A DNA stretch of 64,000 nucleotides, from contig JAJEKV010000078.1 in NCBI GenBank assembly GCA_021234155.1, positions 498,001-562,000 on the forward strand, written 5' to 3'. Position numbers and translations under genes: made by a program. This stretch comes from Isoetes taiwanensis. Lineage: Eukaryota; Streptophyta; Lycopodiopsida; Isoetales; Isoetaceae. How positions within the stretch are numbered: position 1 is the stretch's first letter; each line of letters opens with the position of its first letter. This document shows positions 35,155 through 45,129 of the stretch, in pieces. Under the pieces are notes generated by a model that was given only the letters and a program-made list of their open reading frames with translations, had not been told where the DNA came from and made no database searches.

Positions 35155-35937
35155 GACACAACATTTTGATCTTATATTGAGTTCAAATATGACCTAATTA
35201 ATGCATCTTCATGATCATCTATCCCCATAAATAATGCTTTTGGCTTCATTAATATAGTGCATGCTTCCTTTCTTTCCATTAAATTTAGTGCCAACTACCT
35301 TAAGAGCTTGAACTTTTTTTTGCTAGATTATTGGATATCTTTGAGATGATAATAAATTGCCAAATTATAAGAATTTTAAATTGATACCTTAGAATGCAGC
35401 TTATGATGTGTTTTTTGGTATTTAGACATTGATTAGACTATATTTAATCGCTTTGAAACATGTAAAGATTTTGAGAATTTCAAATATTAAACTATTTAAC
35501 CAATATTTGCAATGACATAACATTGCACATACATAACAAATTCTATGTCTTCAGAGATGCCACATTGTATTCCCCCCGAAAAAACTCTAGCAAGACTAGA
35601 AAACTGTCGAGTTATAATACGAATATAGATTGTGCAATCTTAAGTCTATTAGGTAGATTCTTAAGCGTCCCATACACATATAAACATGAGGTATACATAT
35701 GCACTAGCTTGAACATATATATTTCTAGTTAGGATTGACTAATCGTCACACGAGACTGTAGATAATTTACCTACAATATTAGCTAGGGATAGGAGATTTA
35801 CATATTTCTTTCTCGAAGAACTTCATTACACTTGATATTCACCACTAGATAGATCGAGAATATAGCTTTTCAAACCATCAAATTTAATCTAAAATTGACT
35901 CTTGGATGAAATGATAAGACTTAAACTGTAATAGTGA
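35155..35937. other. AT-rich 3' region of TNP2
   Basis: No coding frame. It fills the space between the TNP2 stop and the right subterminal array, and probably holds the transcript end. Confidence 0.4.
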
Positions 35938-36290
35938 ATTTTGACGATTATCCTGACGTTTTCCTGACACAAAATCTGACGAAATGTCTGACAAAAAATC
36001 TGACGTTTTATCTGACACAAACCCTGACACAAAAACTGACGAATAATCTGACGCATAATCTGACAAAAACTCTGACAATAAATCTGACGTAAGACTTTTG
36101 ACGAATAATGTGACGATTAATCTGACGTAAATATCTGACGAATAGGCTGACGAATTGTCTGACGTAATATCGTCAGAAAAAGCGTCAGAAAAGTATGCGT
36201 CAGAATAATCATCAGCGTAAACATCAAGCAGAAATCTCTCTAGACGGTCTGACGATTTTTCTGACAATTTTTAGCCATTCTCTTGTAGTG
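35938..36290. repeat. Right CACTA end: CTGACG array and terminal repeat
   Basis: More than 20 CTGACG or CTGACA units (for example AAAATCTGACGAAATGTCTG), in the opposite orientation to the left array, then CCATTCTCTTGTAGTG at the end. TTA follows directly. Confidence 0.8.
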
Positions 36291-36293
36291 TTA

Positions 36294-36786
36294 ACGTAAT
36301 TAATTGGATGCATTAAAGGAGTCCAGCAGGGATCATGCAGGGTTCCAAGGTAATACTTATTTAAGATGTTAACTAAACCGTGGTAAGGATATAAATCCTT
36401 CCAAGGATAGATGTACGAACTTGAGGGTTCTTGTAAAAATAGATTTATTTTATGTACACTTAGGTGTATCTTAGGTATATACTTCTATGGGTAATGGAGA
36501 ACCCAAGGAAGAGAATAAGAAGCATGTGCCTAATTTTTGTGTATGATAATTAAAACCTTGTTTAGGTAACAACATTGTCTAAATTACGATTAGTATTTAT
36601 GTAACCGCGCTAAGGCATATGTGAACGTCATAAATATTGTTAAAGCCTAGAGTAAATATAATTTTACCATAGGAACTAATTGCTTAAATCTTGTATAAGC
36701 TAGTAAGTATGTAAATAAATAAATTGTAAAGTTAATGCAGGGTTCCAAAGTGAGGAGACTCGTGATGCTGAGGACAACATCAATTC
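36294..36786. other. Retroelement-like AT-rich sequence right of the CACTA insertion
   Basis: No coding frame. It shares blocks with 17520-17670 and leads into a polypurine tract. Probably the 3' non-coding end of an LTR retrotransposon that the CACTA element entered. Confidence 0.4.
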
Positions 36787-36799
36787 AAGGTGGGGAGAA
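36787..36799 (+). other. Polypurine tract (PPT) of an LTR retrotransposon
   Basis: AAGGTGGGGAGAA directly precedes TGTGACG. This is the usual PPT/3'-LTR junction of plant LTR retrotransposons. Confidence 0.6.
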
Positions 36800-38315
36800 T
36801 GTGACGTTCCATCATAATATACGGTATCAATATTATATTATACTACCACGTCACTAGTACATATCGACACGGCAACCGTAAAGGGTTGTACCATGGGCAC
36901 AATCATTAGAACCCATTATATTGCACATGTTATGCAATATCCCATATGAGCCATATGACCCATTAGACCCTAACCCTAAAACGTGGGCATAAAGAGGCAG
37001 AAACCCAAAAAGTGTCCCCTTTTCGGATTCCAATCTCTAAGCACCTGTTCAAATCAAGCGCCTGCGCCATTCTGCCTTGCCAGACACTGCCAAGCCCGCT
37101 TTGCACAACAAATCTTCTGGACTCGTTCATCTTCAGCCCGAACAGGAGCATGGATGCTTTCGGTAGCTGGAGCAAGCCAAGGATCAGGTAGATGGCTATT
37201 CTGTTGTGCAATGCCGACTTCCACTCCGGCATTAGGCCGAGTTAGTATGTTAGATTAGTCTTAGAGGCCCTATAGATTTCGAGATCTCAGCCTCTAATGA
37301 AGGAACATAACCATGTATGTTTAGGTAGATAGATTAGATGATTATTCTGTATTTCAGTTTATGGATGATGATGTTCTATCTCTATGTGCACTCCTATATA
37401 TTAGGAAGGGGGGTAGAGACCCTGAAAGCCTTAGTAGATGATGTACCTAGATAGCCTCATTAATTCCCAATTAATGCGGCCTGTGCATAAGAGTCCACCT
37501 GGCTGTGGGTGGCGGAGCTAGACCGGCTAACAAGGAAGACTTGTCCAGTTATAGTTGATCTCTCTGGTGTGTAAGCCTACCAGGGAACACTGTGGGCTAG
37601 GCCTAATAGTTGGCCACTGAGTGTGGGCAAGGTATGGGCTCGACACCTCTTGGGTGATGCATCACCTTCAATGGGGTTGAAGTCATAGACGAGCAGTGGC
37701 TCTCTAGCCCGCCTGTAATTGGCATGCATCTTCTGGAGGGGAGTGATCTCCTTCTGCCTCATTGGGAACTTGGGAGATGTAATCCAGTAATAGCCCCTTT
37801 GGCTATGCACCCCGCAGGCTACGGTCAGACCCTAAGACTTATCAGCCTATCTGCAAAGTATGCACATGAGGGGCGGATGGAGTGGACTACCCAACGGCCA
37901 TGTTCTTATGCCAGCCCAATACATTTGCCATGAATTCTGTCTGTATTGACTTCTCGAGACCCAAGCCATCAGTCGATCCTCATGAGTCTAAGCTTTGGGT
38001 AGGATTCCCCTTATGTTGATACAAATATTATGTTATGGTGAACCACCCTTCGAAGTGGATATGTATGTTATTTGATGTTAGGTGCTCATGTTTGATGTGC
38101 TTCTGCAGCTAGATAGGTCCCGAGGGAGACGGGATGAATGACACGTCCATTCTTCCCCATTGGATTCTTGTCTGTTAGCAAGGATCTGATGTTAGGTGGA
38201 CGGCCTCATGTCAGCAAGGGCATTGACAGGAGGGATGAACTCTGGTTCTTACGATGGGAGCATCGTAGGAGCAGACGTCACAGAATCCAGTTAATATAGT
38301 TTGCATATTCCTTCA
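36800..38315 (+). mobile_element. Candidate LTR, 1.5 kb
   Basis: Starts TGTGACGTTCC after the polypurine tract and ends ATTCCTTCA. It is followed two bases later by a tRNA-Met-type primer-binding site. TG...CA borders plus both flanking signals support an LTR. No second copy is seen in the window, so the borders rest on signals only. Internal short frames are not meaningful. Confidence 0.55.
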
Positions 38316-38317
38316 AT

Positions 38318-38331
38318 TGGTATTAGAGCAG
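38318..38331 (+). other. Primer-binding site (tRNA-iMet type)
   Basis: TGGTATTAGAGCAG matches the common plant retrotransposon primer-binding sequence TGGTATCAGAGC with one change. Confidence 0.7.
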
Positions 38332-38347
38332 TTTAACATTCTCATCA

Positions 38348-39590
38348 TGGCAAGCAGGTTTGGAGCTTCACTACTGAATGCCATAGATATGTACAAAGAT
38401 GGTTCAATATTTTGTCTGGAAAGAAAATTTGAAGAATGTTTTAAGAATAGAAGACTTGTGGAATTTGGTAAACAGTAAAGAAGATGATCATGCTTTAGTG
38501 GATTCTTCTATGGGAAGCTGCTATCTTCTAGAGTGGTGAATCAAGATAAAACAAAGTACAAATAGACTCAAGGAATCATTACAAGCAAGGTTGACAATTC
38601 AATCCCGTTGAGGATAAGAGGTAAGCATCCTAGAGATATGTGGAAGTACTTGATTAAAAGTTATGAAGAAAATTATCCTCTCAAATGGATATACTAGATA
38701 TGGAGTTATGGAAATTGAAATACAAAGAAAAGGAGGATTTGACAACATTATTGCTAAATTTGGCAGTATTATTGCTGATCTTGAAGGTGCTAGTGTATGG
38801 ATGAACGAGCAGCAGTAGGTACTTGCGATTTATGAAGTCATGAGCAATTTCAAACATCTTGCAACACTTATGAGGAATGTTGAAGACACTATATGCAGGA
38901 AAGCAAAAATATGGCACTCAGAACGTAATACTAGGCAGCCTTATGATTTTAACAAGAACAAAATATGACCATGTTTCACCTGCAATATATATGGTCATAT
39001 TAAGGTCGTTTGACCTAAAAATAAAGAAGCAGTTGAATGCTTTAATTGTGGAGGAAGAGGTTACTATGCCAATAAGTGCTCCAGCCCTAAAAATAAAGGA
39101 GCAGTTGAATGCTTTAATTGTGGAGAAAGAGGAAGAGGATCTGATAGAGAACCTCTTCATCACAATGAAGAACTTGAGGAAACTGACGAAGACATTGAGG
39201 AAAGTGAACCTAAGGAAGTTTTGGTTATTTCTAGATTAAATGCCAAGCTAATGAGGACATATTAATTACAGATAGCGTGATAAGCACAAAGAAATTGTTA
39301 AAAGATTGCAGAGGAAGAAATAGTGGACAAGTAAAACTCGAACATGGAGGTTTGCAGCATGAAGAAGACGTTGGTGTCTTAGAATTGTTTTAAGTGAAAA
39401 ATCAATGAATTTGAAGGAAATGTGTGTTCCTAGTTTAGTTAGGAATATAATTTATGTTAGTCAATTAGCAGATTTTGGATACAAAATGCTTTTGAATAAG
39501 GTGAAGTGTACTATCTTTCTTGATAATGAAATTAAATTTGTTGGTTTGCCATATATAAAAATGGTGGAGGAGCGAGCCTTCCAAACATGA
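38348..39590 (+). pseudogene. Decayed Copia gag and protease/pre-integrase region
   Basis: Just after the primer-binding site, MASRFGASLLNAIDMYKDGS starts at ATG 38348. In a shifted frame VWKENLKNVLRIEDLWNLV resembles the Copia gag N-terminus. Near 39030-39140 two zinc-knuckle pieces appear in tandem, CFNCGGRGYYANKC and CFNCGERGRG; the expected His is Tyr in the first. At 39405-39580 the text LKEMCVPSLVRNIIYVSQLA and DFGYKMLLNKVKCTIF is the end of the protease and start of the pre-integrase region. Many stops and frame changes are present. Homology ends at about 39590, so integrase and reverse transcriptase are lost. Confidence 0.65.
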
Positions 39591-39678
39591 ACAAGTAAAC
39601 TTCCATTGCTTGTCGTCATTAACCTCCATTGCTTGTCCTCGTTCCTTTTGGATCCCATTAACTAGTGTGACAGTGTAG

Positions 39679-40863
39679 ATGGCATCATCCAGTGGCACCA
39701 AGCGTGCGGCAATCGGGGATTCTGTTGACATGCCCAATCCGAAGTCAACAAAAATAATCCAGAAATCAACTTGTTTGTTCGTTACTCTTGGAAGCAAGAT
39801 ACATGTGCTCGTTCTAATCCAATATGGGAATCTATTACGAGCAACATCCAAAAGTTACAGGGCGTTGAATGTGGACGTCGTGGATGAGCATGCACTGCAC
39901 ACAATCACAGTACCATTGAAGGGCCTAAAGTCCTGCTTTCCTTATTGCCCACAGATGGTCCAAACATATGGTCACTGGTAAGTACCACCCATGACCAACC
40001 CATATATGTCAACCTGCTAGTTGTTATTGTCGGGATCAAAGAACATGTGATGTTCCCTTTTTTGCTAGTCGCAAACACGTGCGGCAAAAAGAATGTTGCA
40101 TAATTGAAGTTCTGGCCTGAACAGACACGTGTTTGAGAAGCTCAAACGCTCTTTTTTTAGGGCATAAACCCATTGTCTTATTCAAGGCCTTGAAGGTCAC
40201 TACGTTCCGTGGCCAGACTAGTTTAACATTTGTGGAGGCTAAAATGGCATTCAAGATTGTAGAGAACGCAGTGTCGAAGCTGGTTTCTGGATGAATTATA
40301 GTTACCAGATGATGACGTAGTGGTGGCACTCACAAAAGAAGTCTTCATAGCACACGTCCTAGACAATACCAAGGCATATCTTCTGCTCCTAAAACTAAGC
40401 CAAAATTGCTCTTGCTTGTCACCTTTTTTGATACGGCTTTCCACTAATCAAATATTCTTGGAAGTGCAGGTCTCAACACATTGAGATTGAATATAACTGG
40501 CGACAACAAGGTCGTGAAGATATGCAATGCTTGCAACAAGGTAGTGTCGGACAGTGTCTACGAGATGTGTGGCAACGATAACATGACAAAAGAGTTAACA
40601 ATGTTCGGTAACATTGACACTACGTCCAAGGCGCTACATGTATAGGAGCATTTCTTGCCAGGAGCATTTCTTGACAATAGTAGAGCATTGGCTACAACGA
40701 AGACAGATCCTCCATCATTGCGCCAAAGCATAGTGAAGAGCCAGGGTAAATGCAAGTTCGAGCTGAACCACGGACTCCAAATCATTGCTTTCAATAGGCC
40801 TAGGCTCAGAACTCGACCCATAACTATTGAGCAACAAAAGACATGCCTTTGCATTTTTAAGTA
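39679..40863 (+). CDS. Unrecognised, possibly decayed coding region
   Basis: ATG 39679 opens a 100-codon frame (MASSSGTKRAAIGDSV, then STCLFVTLGSKIHVLVL) ending at TAA. Further on, 40480-40640 encodes NITGDNKVVKICNACNKVV and ELTMFGNIDTTSKALHV, with a single C..C pair. 40655-40860 is open again (SRALATTKTDPPSLRQSI). The pieces are on one strand, but stops between them need introns or decay. I recognise no family; the C..C..K.V piece could be half of a zinc ribbon. It starts directly after the broken Copia remnant. Confidence 0.3.
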
Positions 40864-41340
40864 GCTTTACTTTGCTTGCAATTTCCATTTCATGCTATTA
40901 AATTCCTAGCAACCTTCTTTAATTTATAAGATCGAGTTCTTCCATGTCCTGAACAAAATTGACATGCAAAACAATTGACAGTTTTTAAGTCCTTTTGCAC
41001 CCCCTCCCCAACCCCTCCTTTTTGTCTCACTAGCAATTTGAGACAACCAAAAGATCAAACTATAATGTGCAAAGCTTTTTAAGCATAGATATGCTAAATG
41101 CAAAGCTCCGCTGTGCAAACCCATCGAAATTTAGTGCACATATTATCAGTAAACATGTATTTCCATTCTCTGCTCTATTAGACTTGTCCTTATGCTTTTG
41201 CGATCCTTGTTCTATGTCGAGGACCGGAGATTTCTTCAGGCCAATTTTCATAAAATCATGGTAGCAAGTATTGTATTGTTTTGAAGTAGCAATTTTGATT
41301 AATTGTGAAAATATGACTCTGGATTATGATTTAAGCCACT
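40864..41340. other. Unassigned sequence
   Basis: No coding frame or repeat I can support. Confidence 0.3.
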
Positions 41341-41349
41341 TCACCCTCG

Positions 41350-41900
41350 GGCCACGGAGGGCAACCCTCCGTGCGCAGCACCTTGTTCTCCCTTAACCGG
41401 CAAGCTTTCTAATCCAAGAAATCCCTGTCGTTGATTCAAGCTCTGTTATAGAGTATAACAATCAGCAGCATGAGCCTGGGAGCCCCGGATGCATCAGCTG
41501 AGCCCAAGATTTAGCCTCGGATGCTGATAATCCAGGCTAGGAACTGATAACCTAGGTATGGGCGATGCGGAGCCTGCAATAAACGATCTGGGGAGCTGAT
41601 AAACGATCTGGGGAGCTATGGGTGCAGCTTCGGGTGAGCTGATAAACGATCTGGGCAGCTATGGGTGCAGCAGCTTCGGGTGAGGCAGCTTGCATGCCGG
41701 TTAAGGGGGTTAATCCCCCTTGCTTGCCTGTTATGGCAAATAAACAGGCTCGCCATCCCGGGCTCGCCTGTTTATTTGCCATAACAGGCTTGCAAGGGGA
41801 ATTAACCCCCTCTTCAACGGAAGATTTTGGAAGGAGTAATTTCCATCATCTTGAAATTTCTTGTGGAGCTGAAAATTTCCACAAGAAATTTCAAGGTGAT
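41350..41900. repeat. Cluster of hairpins and short tandem repeats
   Basis: 41353-41373 is a perfect 9-bp stem (CACGGAGGG-CAA-CCCTCCGTG). 41577-41690 holds about three copies of GATAAACGATCTGGGGAGCT, with ATGGGTGCAGC and TTCGGGTGAG. 41703-41811 is a long hairpin: the arm with GCCTGTTATGGCAAATAAAC pairs with GTTTATTTGCCATAACAGGC, about 45 bp per arm with a few mismatches. 41850-41895 is a perfect 18-bp stem (CTTGAAATTTCTTGTGGA) with a 10-base loop. The area is richer in G and C than its surroundings. It resembles a foldback or non-autonomous element, but no ends were defined. Confidence 0.6.
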
Positions 41901-42800
41901 TGACGACGAAATTTGAACTACCTTAAAGTTTTAGCCCATTTTTGAGGATCTTTGATTCAAGTTTGAAAAAAACACCTCTGATTCATCCAGATTCATGCAC
42001 TAAAGAAAAAAAAACCAAAAAAGCAGCTTGTTCTTGAGGATCTCTGATTCAGGATGGAAACAAATACCTCTAATTCAACTGCATTCATGCACTGAAGAAT
42101 CTAAAATGAGAAAAGCAAGCCATGAATCATGATTCAACCTTGATCATCAGAAAAGCGGATGATCTTGAGCTCGGTTCTGTCTAGAGCCGCCGGATCTGTC
42201 TTAAGATTCGCATCCAACCCTTAAGATCGGCATCAGAGCTCCAGAGCTCCATCGCCTCAGAGCTTCAGATCGGCTCAGGGTTCTTCACGGCTAGGGCAGA
42301 AACAGAGGGAGCAGGCGGCACCGCCCAGATACGCTGCCAGGACGTCAACATGAAATTTCATGTTTTAAAAATCAGCTGAAATAGGGCGAAATTTTAAGGT
42401 GGTTAAAATTTCGATGCAATAATGGAAGTGGAGGCCTCCATCTTGAAGTCGGAGGCCAGTTTTTAATCTTCCACTCCGGCAGGGGGAGCATCCACAAAAA
42501 CTAGTTCAATCTGCTGGTTCGCCTCTCTTCTAAAGCTCCTCCCCCTTTATTATGCCGCTCTTCACCTCTCTGGTATCCGCTCTCATATCAAATTAAGAGA
42601 CGGAGGTGGAGGCAGCAAAGATTGCATGTGGCCACCCCTAATGAGTCTAGTCTAATCTATATAATCTGGTCTATCTTTGATAGTAACAAGATTCTAGTTT
42701 AGTACTGCATGAAACTTATTGTGGCCGCAAGGCTGCCGCAAACATTTCTCTCTTTCAACTCCCTTGTGATCCAGAATCAAGCCTGGAGGGACTTTGCCCT
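41900..42800. other. Unassigned sequence
   Basis: Contains a loosely repeated phrase (GAGGATCTTTGATTCAAG..., about 41945, and GAGGATCTCTGATTCAGG..., about 42037), each followed by AAACA(C/A)(C/A)TCTGATTC-like text, suggesting an old tandem duplication of about 90 bp. No coding frame. Confidence 0.35.
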
Positions 42801-42803
42801 ACC

Positions 42804-43006
42804 AGAAAGAACGGCCAGGCCACTTTCAGCCATTGATTGTCGCCATGTGGATGGTTAGGATTTCGGGTCTTGCAGAATGTGGTGCACCAGCAGAATGATG
42901 ATCAGAATGTCGTCCGAAAAGTAGAGCAAATTCGCAAAAAGAAACTCTGACACATGTCGCAACATCATTGGCTGAGAAGGTTGAAAGTGGCCTGACCGTT
43001 CTTTCC
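42804..43006. mobile_element. Short MITE-like inverted-repeat element, about 200 bp
   Basis: The left arm AGAAAGAACGGCCAGGCCAC, then TTTCA, pairs with the right arm TGAAAGTGGCC and TGACCGTTCTTTCC. Weaker pairing continues inward (AGCCATTGATTGTCGCCATG with CACATGTCGCAACATCATTG). No coding content and no clear target-site duplication. Confidence 0.6.
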
Positions 43007-43184
43007 GTTTAGGTAAGTGCATTAGGACCTAGAGGTAGTTTACATATTCGGGATGGGATCATATGTTTCCATGTCTTTTGGCATCCATGTGCCAAATTTT
43101 GTGTTTGGGCTCAATTCTTGATTAATATATTGTGCCAGATTTGGTGTTTGGGCTCACTTGTTGGTTACTATATTAGTTTGAATT

Positions 43185-43459
43185 CTTTTTTTTTTGAAGA
43201 ACGTGTTTTACTTCATATTATACACTCAAAATATTACAAAGTACTTCCAGAAGTAAGAAATGTCCCTGAAGCATCAATCACTTTTAGATGATCACTCCAT
43301 ATTGGAATTTTAATACGATCAGGCCAATTGGAGCTCTGAAAGCAATTATACAACTTCTTATGAATTTCTTGAAGCACCACCTGAGAAGAAATACGCTTAT
43401 CATAAAAGACCTTTCTTCGCCTTCGCTTCCATACATTCCATATTAGCCAAGACTTTGCC
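43185..43459 (-). mobile_element. Short 5'-truncated LINE copy with 15-bp target-site duplication
   Basis: ATATTAGTTTGAATT occurs at 43170-43184 and 43460-43474, directly flanking the element. On minus it encodes MAKSWLIWNVWKRRRRKVFY and VVLQEIHKKLYNCFQ, the C-terminal end of a LINE ORF2 after the zf-RVT finger. It ends in a short A tract (T run at 43186-43195 on plus). This is a textbook truncated insertion. Confidence 0.8.
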
Positions 43460-43479
43460 ATATTAGTTTGAATTTTGTC

Positions 43480-44265
43480 TTTCGGGGGCAACTAACATGT
43501 GGACACTCAATGTAATAGAAGACATCCTCAACTATGCGAAATTCAAACCGATTTTATGTTCGAAAAACAAAATATCAAATTCTCAAATGAATATCACAAT
43601 GTAGCAAAACATTCATTTAGTTCCGAACTGTATACCACGGCTTAATGATCTAAGCTATAATGAGGTTTTTCTGTAATTTCATTTCACAATAAATATACCT
43701 CCACATCTTGCTAATATGCCAAAACTTTGATTGCATTCCAAGTGTTTGTTGCTTTTGTGCTTGTAATAGCAACTAATTTAAACCAAATTAAGGAACATTG
43801 TAAATCTAATACGAGTGAACCAATGTTGAATTGAGCCATTGGAATAAAACTCATTCAATGCTTGATAGATAGTTAAGTTTTATTCTCAAAATGCATCCAC
43901 AAAGAAACTTGTTGTGACAATAGTTCTATGTAAACAAGTAGGTTTTCACGATGCTTAATGTCACTTGCATAAACATAGTCGTACATACTTGTCTCTGGTG
44001 GTGCAGTAAATATATTGTTTCTCATCAAACAATTTCTTGAAGCACTTAGTGATCCAAATCTGCTCTAGCTATTTGCTTCAATAGATACATTTGTTTATAA
44101 TAAAAAGCTTTTCTATGCTTACTCTTGGCAAAAACAACTCCTACATAAACCAATAAAGTAAGCATTTAGACACCTAGCCTTCCTCCTTACAAATGTTGCT
44201 CTCAGTTGGCTCCACATCCTGTATGCAAGAGACGATCAATTCAATGCATCTTGAAAGAAAGACAT
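43480..44265. other. Unassigned AT-rich sequence
   Basis: No coding frame or repeat I can support. It may be intronic if the exons at 44270-44610 are real. Confidence 0.3.
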
Positions 44266-44269
44266 GTAG

Positions 44270-44610
44270 AGGCAATCATACCTTAATATTTGGGTTCTTG
44301 CTCTTTAAGAATTGAGCAATAATATCAAAATATCCACTTTACTATAGGTGTTATCCCAGATTTATGGGCCACCCATTGTTTCAAATTGAACCTGGATAGT
44401 AGGAAATCTCTAGCCACTACATCTAGTCGGTTCGTAACACTTAAAGCTGAAGTAGCCCCACCTTGGGATTTACAGAGTTATCTAATTGTTTAAGCATGTA
44501 AGAATTGAGAGTCCTCTTTCTAATGTTTTCAGCCATATGTGCAGCAGCTCTTAAAGTCCTATTTGTGTCTGTTAACTTCAGCTCCTGAAGCCCAAAGAAG
44601 AATGTAACAA
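44270..44610 (-). pseudogene. Two possible exons of an unrecognised helical protein
   Basis: On minus, after acceptor GGGCTTCAG, the frame ELKLTDTNRTLRAAAHMAEN then KRTLNSYMLKQLDNSVNPK ends at donor AAG|GTGGGG. A second piece GYFDIIAQFLKSKNPNIK ends at AAG|GTATGA. Helical, repeat-like text could come from an ARM/HEAT protein. Too short to name; host or captured origin unknown. Confidence 0.3.
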
Positions 44611-44614
44611 AAAT

Positions 44615-45110
44615 TATAGCGATAATGGCAGTCTAAGGATTAGTCATAGATCTAGCCTGAAAAAAATCAATAAAGGCTTATGCATACCTCACAGCTAGAC
44701 AATGTCAAAAGCTAGCAACACGTCATCATCATGGTCACATCTAAATCAGTTTCGTTACCCACAATCCTATAATATTGTATACATCAATTACAGTAGTTGC
44801 CTTTTTGTTCTAAGAAAATTTGGAAGCCTAAATGTAGATCTGCACAAGCTAGATATTGAATCCCCAGGTAAAAGTCCTCCACCTTAAGTTCTTGCCCATC
44901 CATATGCAATGTAATGTTGCTAAAGAGGATCCATGCATGGTGTATAAGGCCAAGGCTAAATAGCTAGTAGTTGCACCCTGTTAGTCTTTAGTATCAGCCA
45001 TAAATTATAAGAGCAAGCAATTTAATAGTAGAAACCACAAATGGACGTGTCTTCACCTAGCATGCACTGCAAGTTCTAAAGGACTGCTATCTATTCTCAG
45101 GATGAAGGTT
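44615..45110. other. Unassigned sequence
   Basis: No coding frame with recognisable content on either strand. Confidence 0.3.
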
Positions 45111-45129
45111 CTGGTTAGCTTCCTGATTA

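Larger units (their letters stand above)
17911..36290. mobile_element. 18.4-kb CACTA (En/Spm) DNA transposon with captured host fragments
   Basis: The left end starts CACTACAATTGTCTGACG at 17911. The right end, read inward on the opposite strand from 36290, starts CACTACAAGAGAATGGCTAA, then AAATTGTCAG. Both ends share CACTACAA and TTGTC; the left end lacks about 15 bases between them. Both are followed by roughly 330-bp arrays of TGACG/CGTCA motifs in inverted orientation, typical subterminal binding sites of CACTA elements. A 3-bp duplication TTA flanks the element (17908-17910 and 36291-36293), as expected for this superfamily. Inside lie a TNP2 transposase (plus), a TNPA/Ptta-like protein (minus), SAC9-like and coiled-coil gene fragments, a SET-like fragment and a secondary LINE. 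Frameshifts suggest it is no longer autonomous. Confidence 0.85.

Noticed and set aside
34721-35164. 147-codon minus-strand frame opposite the TNP2 acidic tail
   Set aside because: Complement of Glu/Asp-rich repeats; the plus frame has the DUF4216-type motifs.
36963-37933. Short open frames inside the candidate LTR
   Set aside because: No motif and no coding continuity; LTRs of this length commonly contain chance frames.
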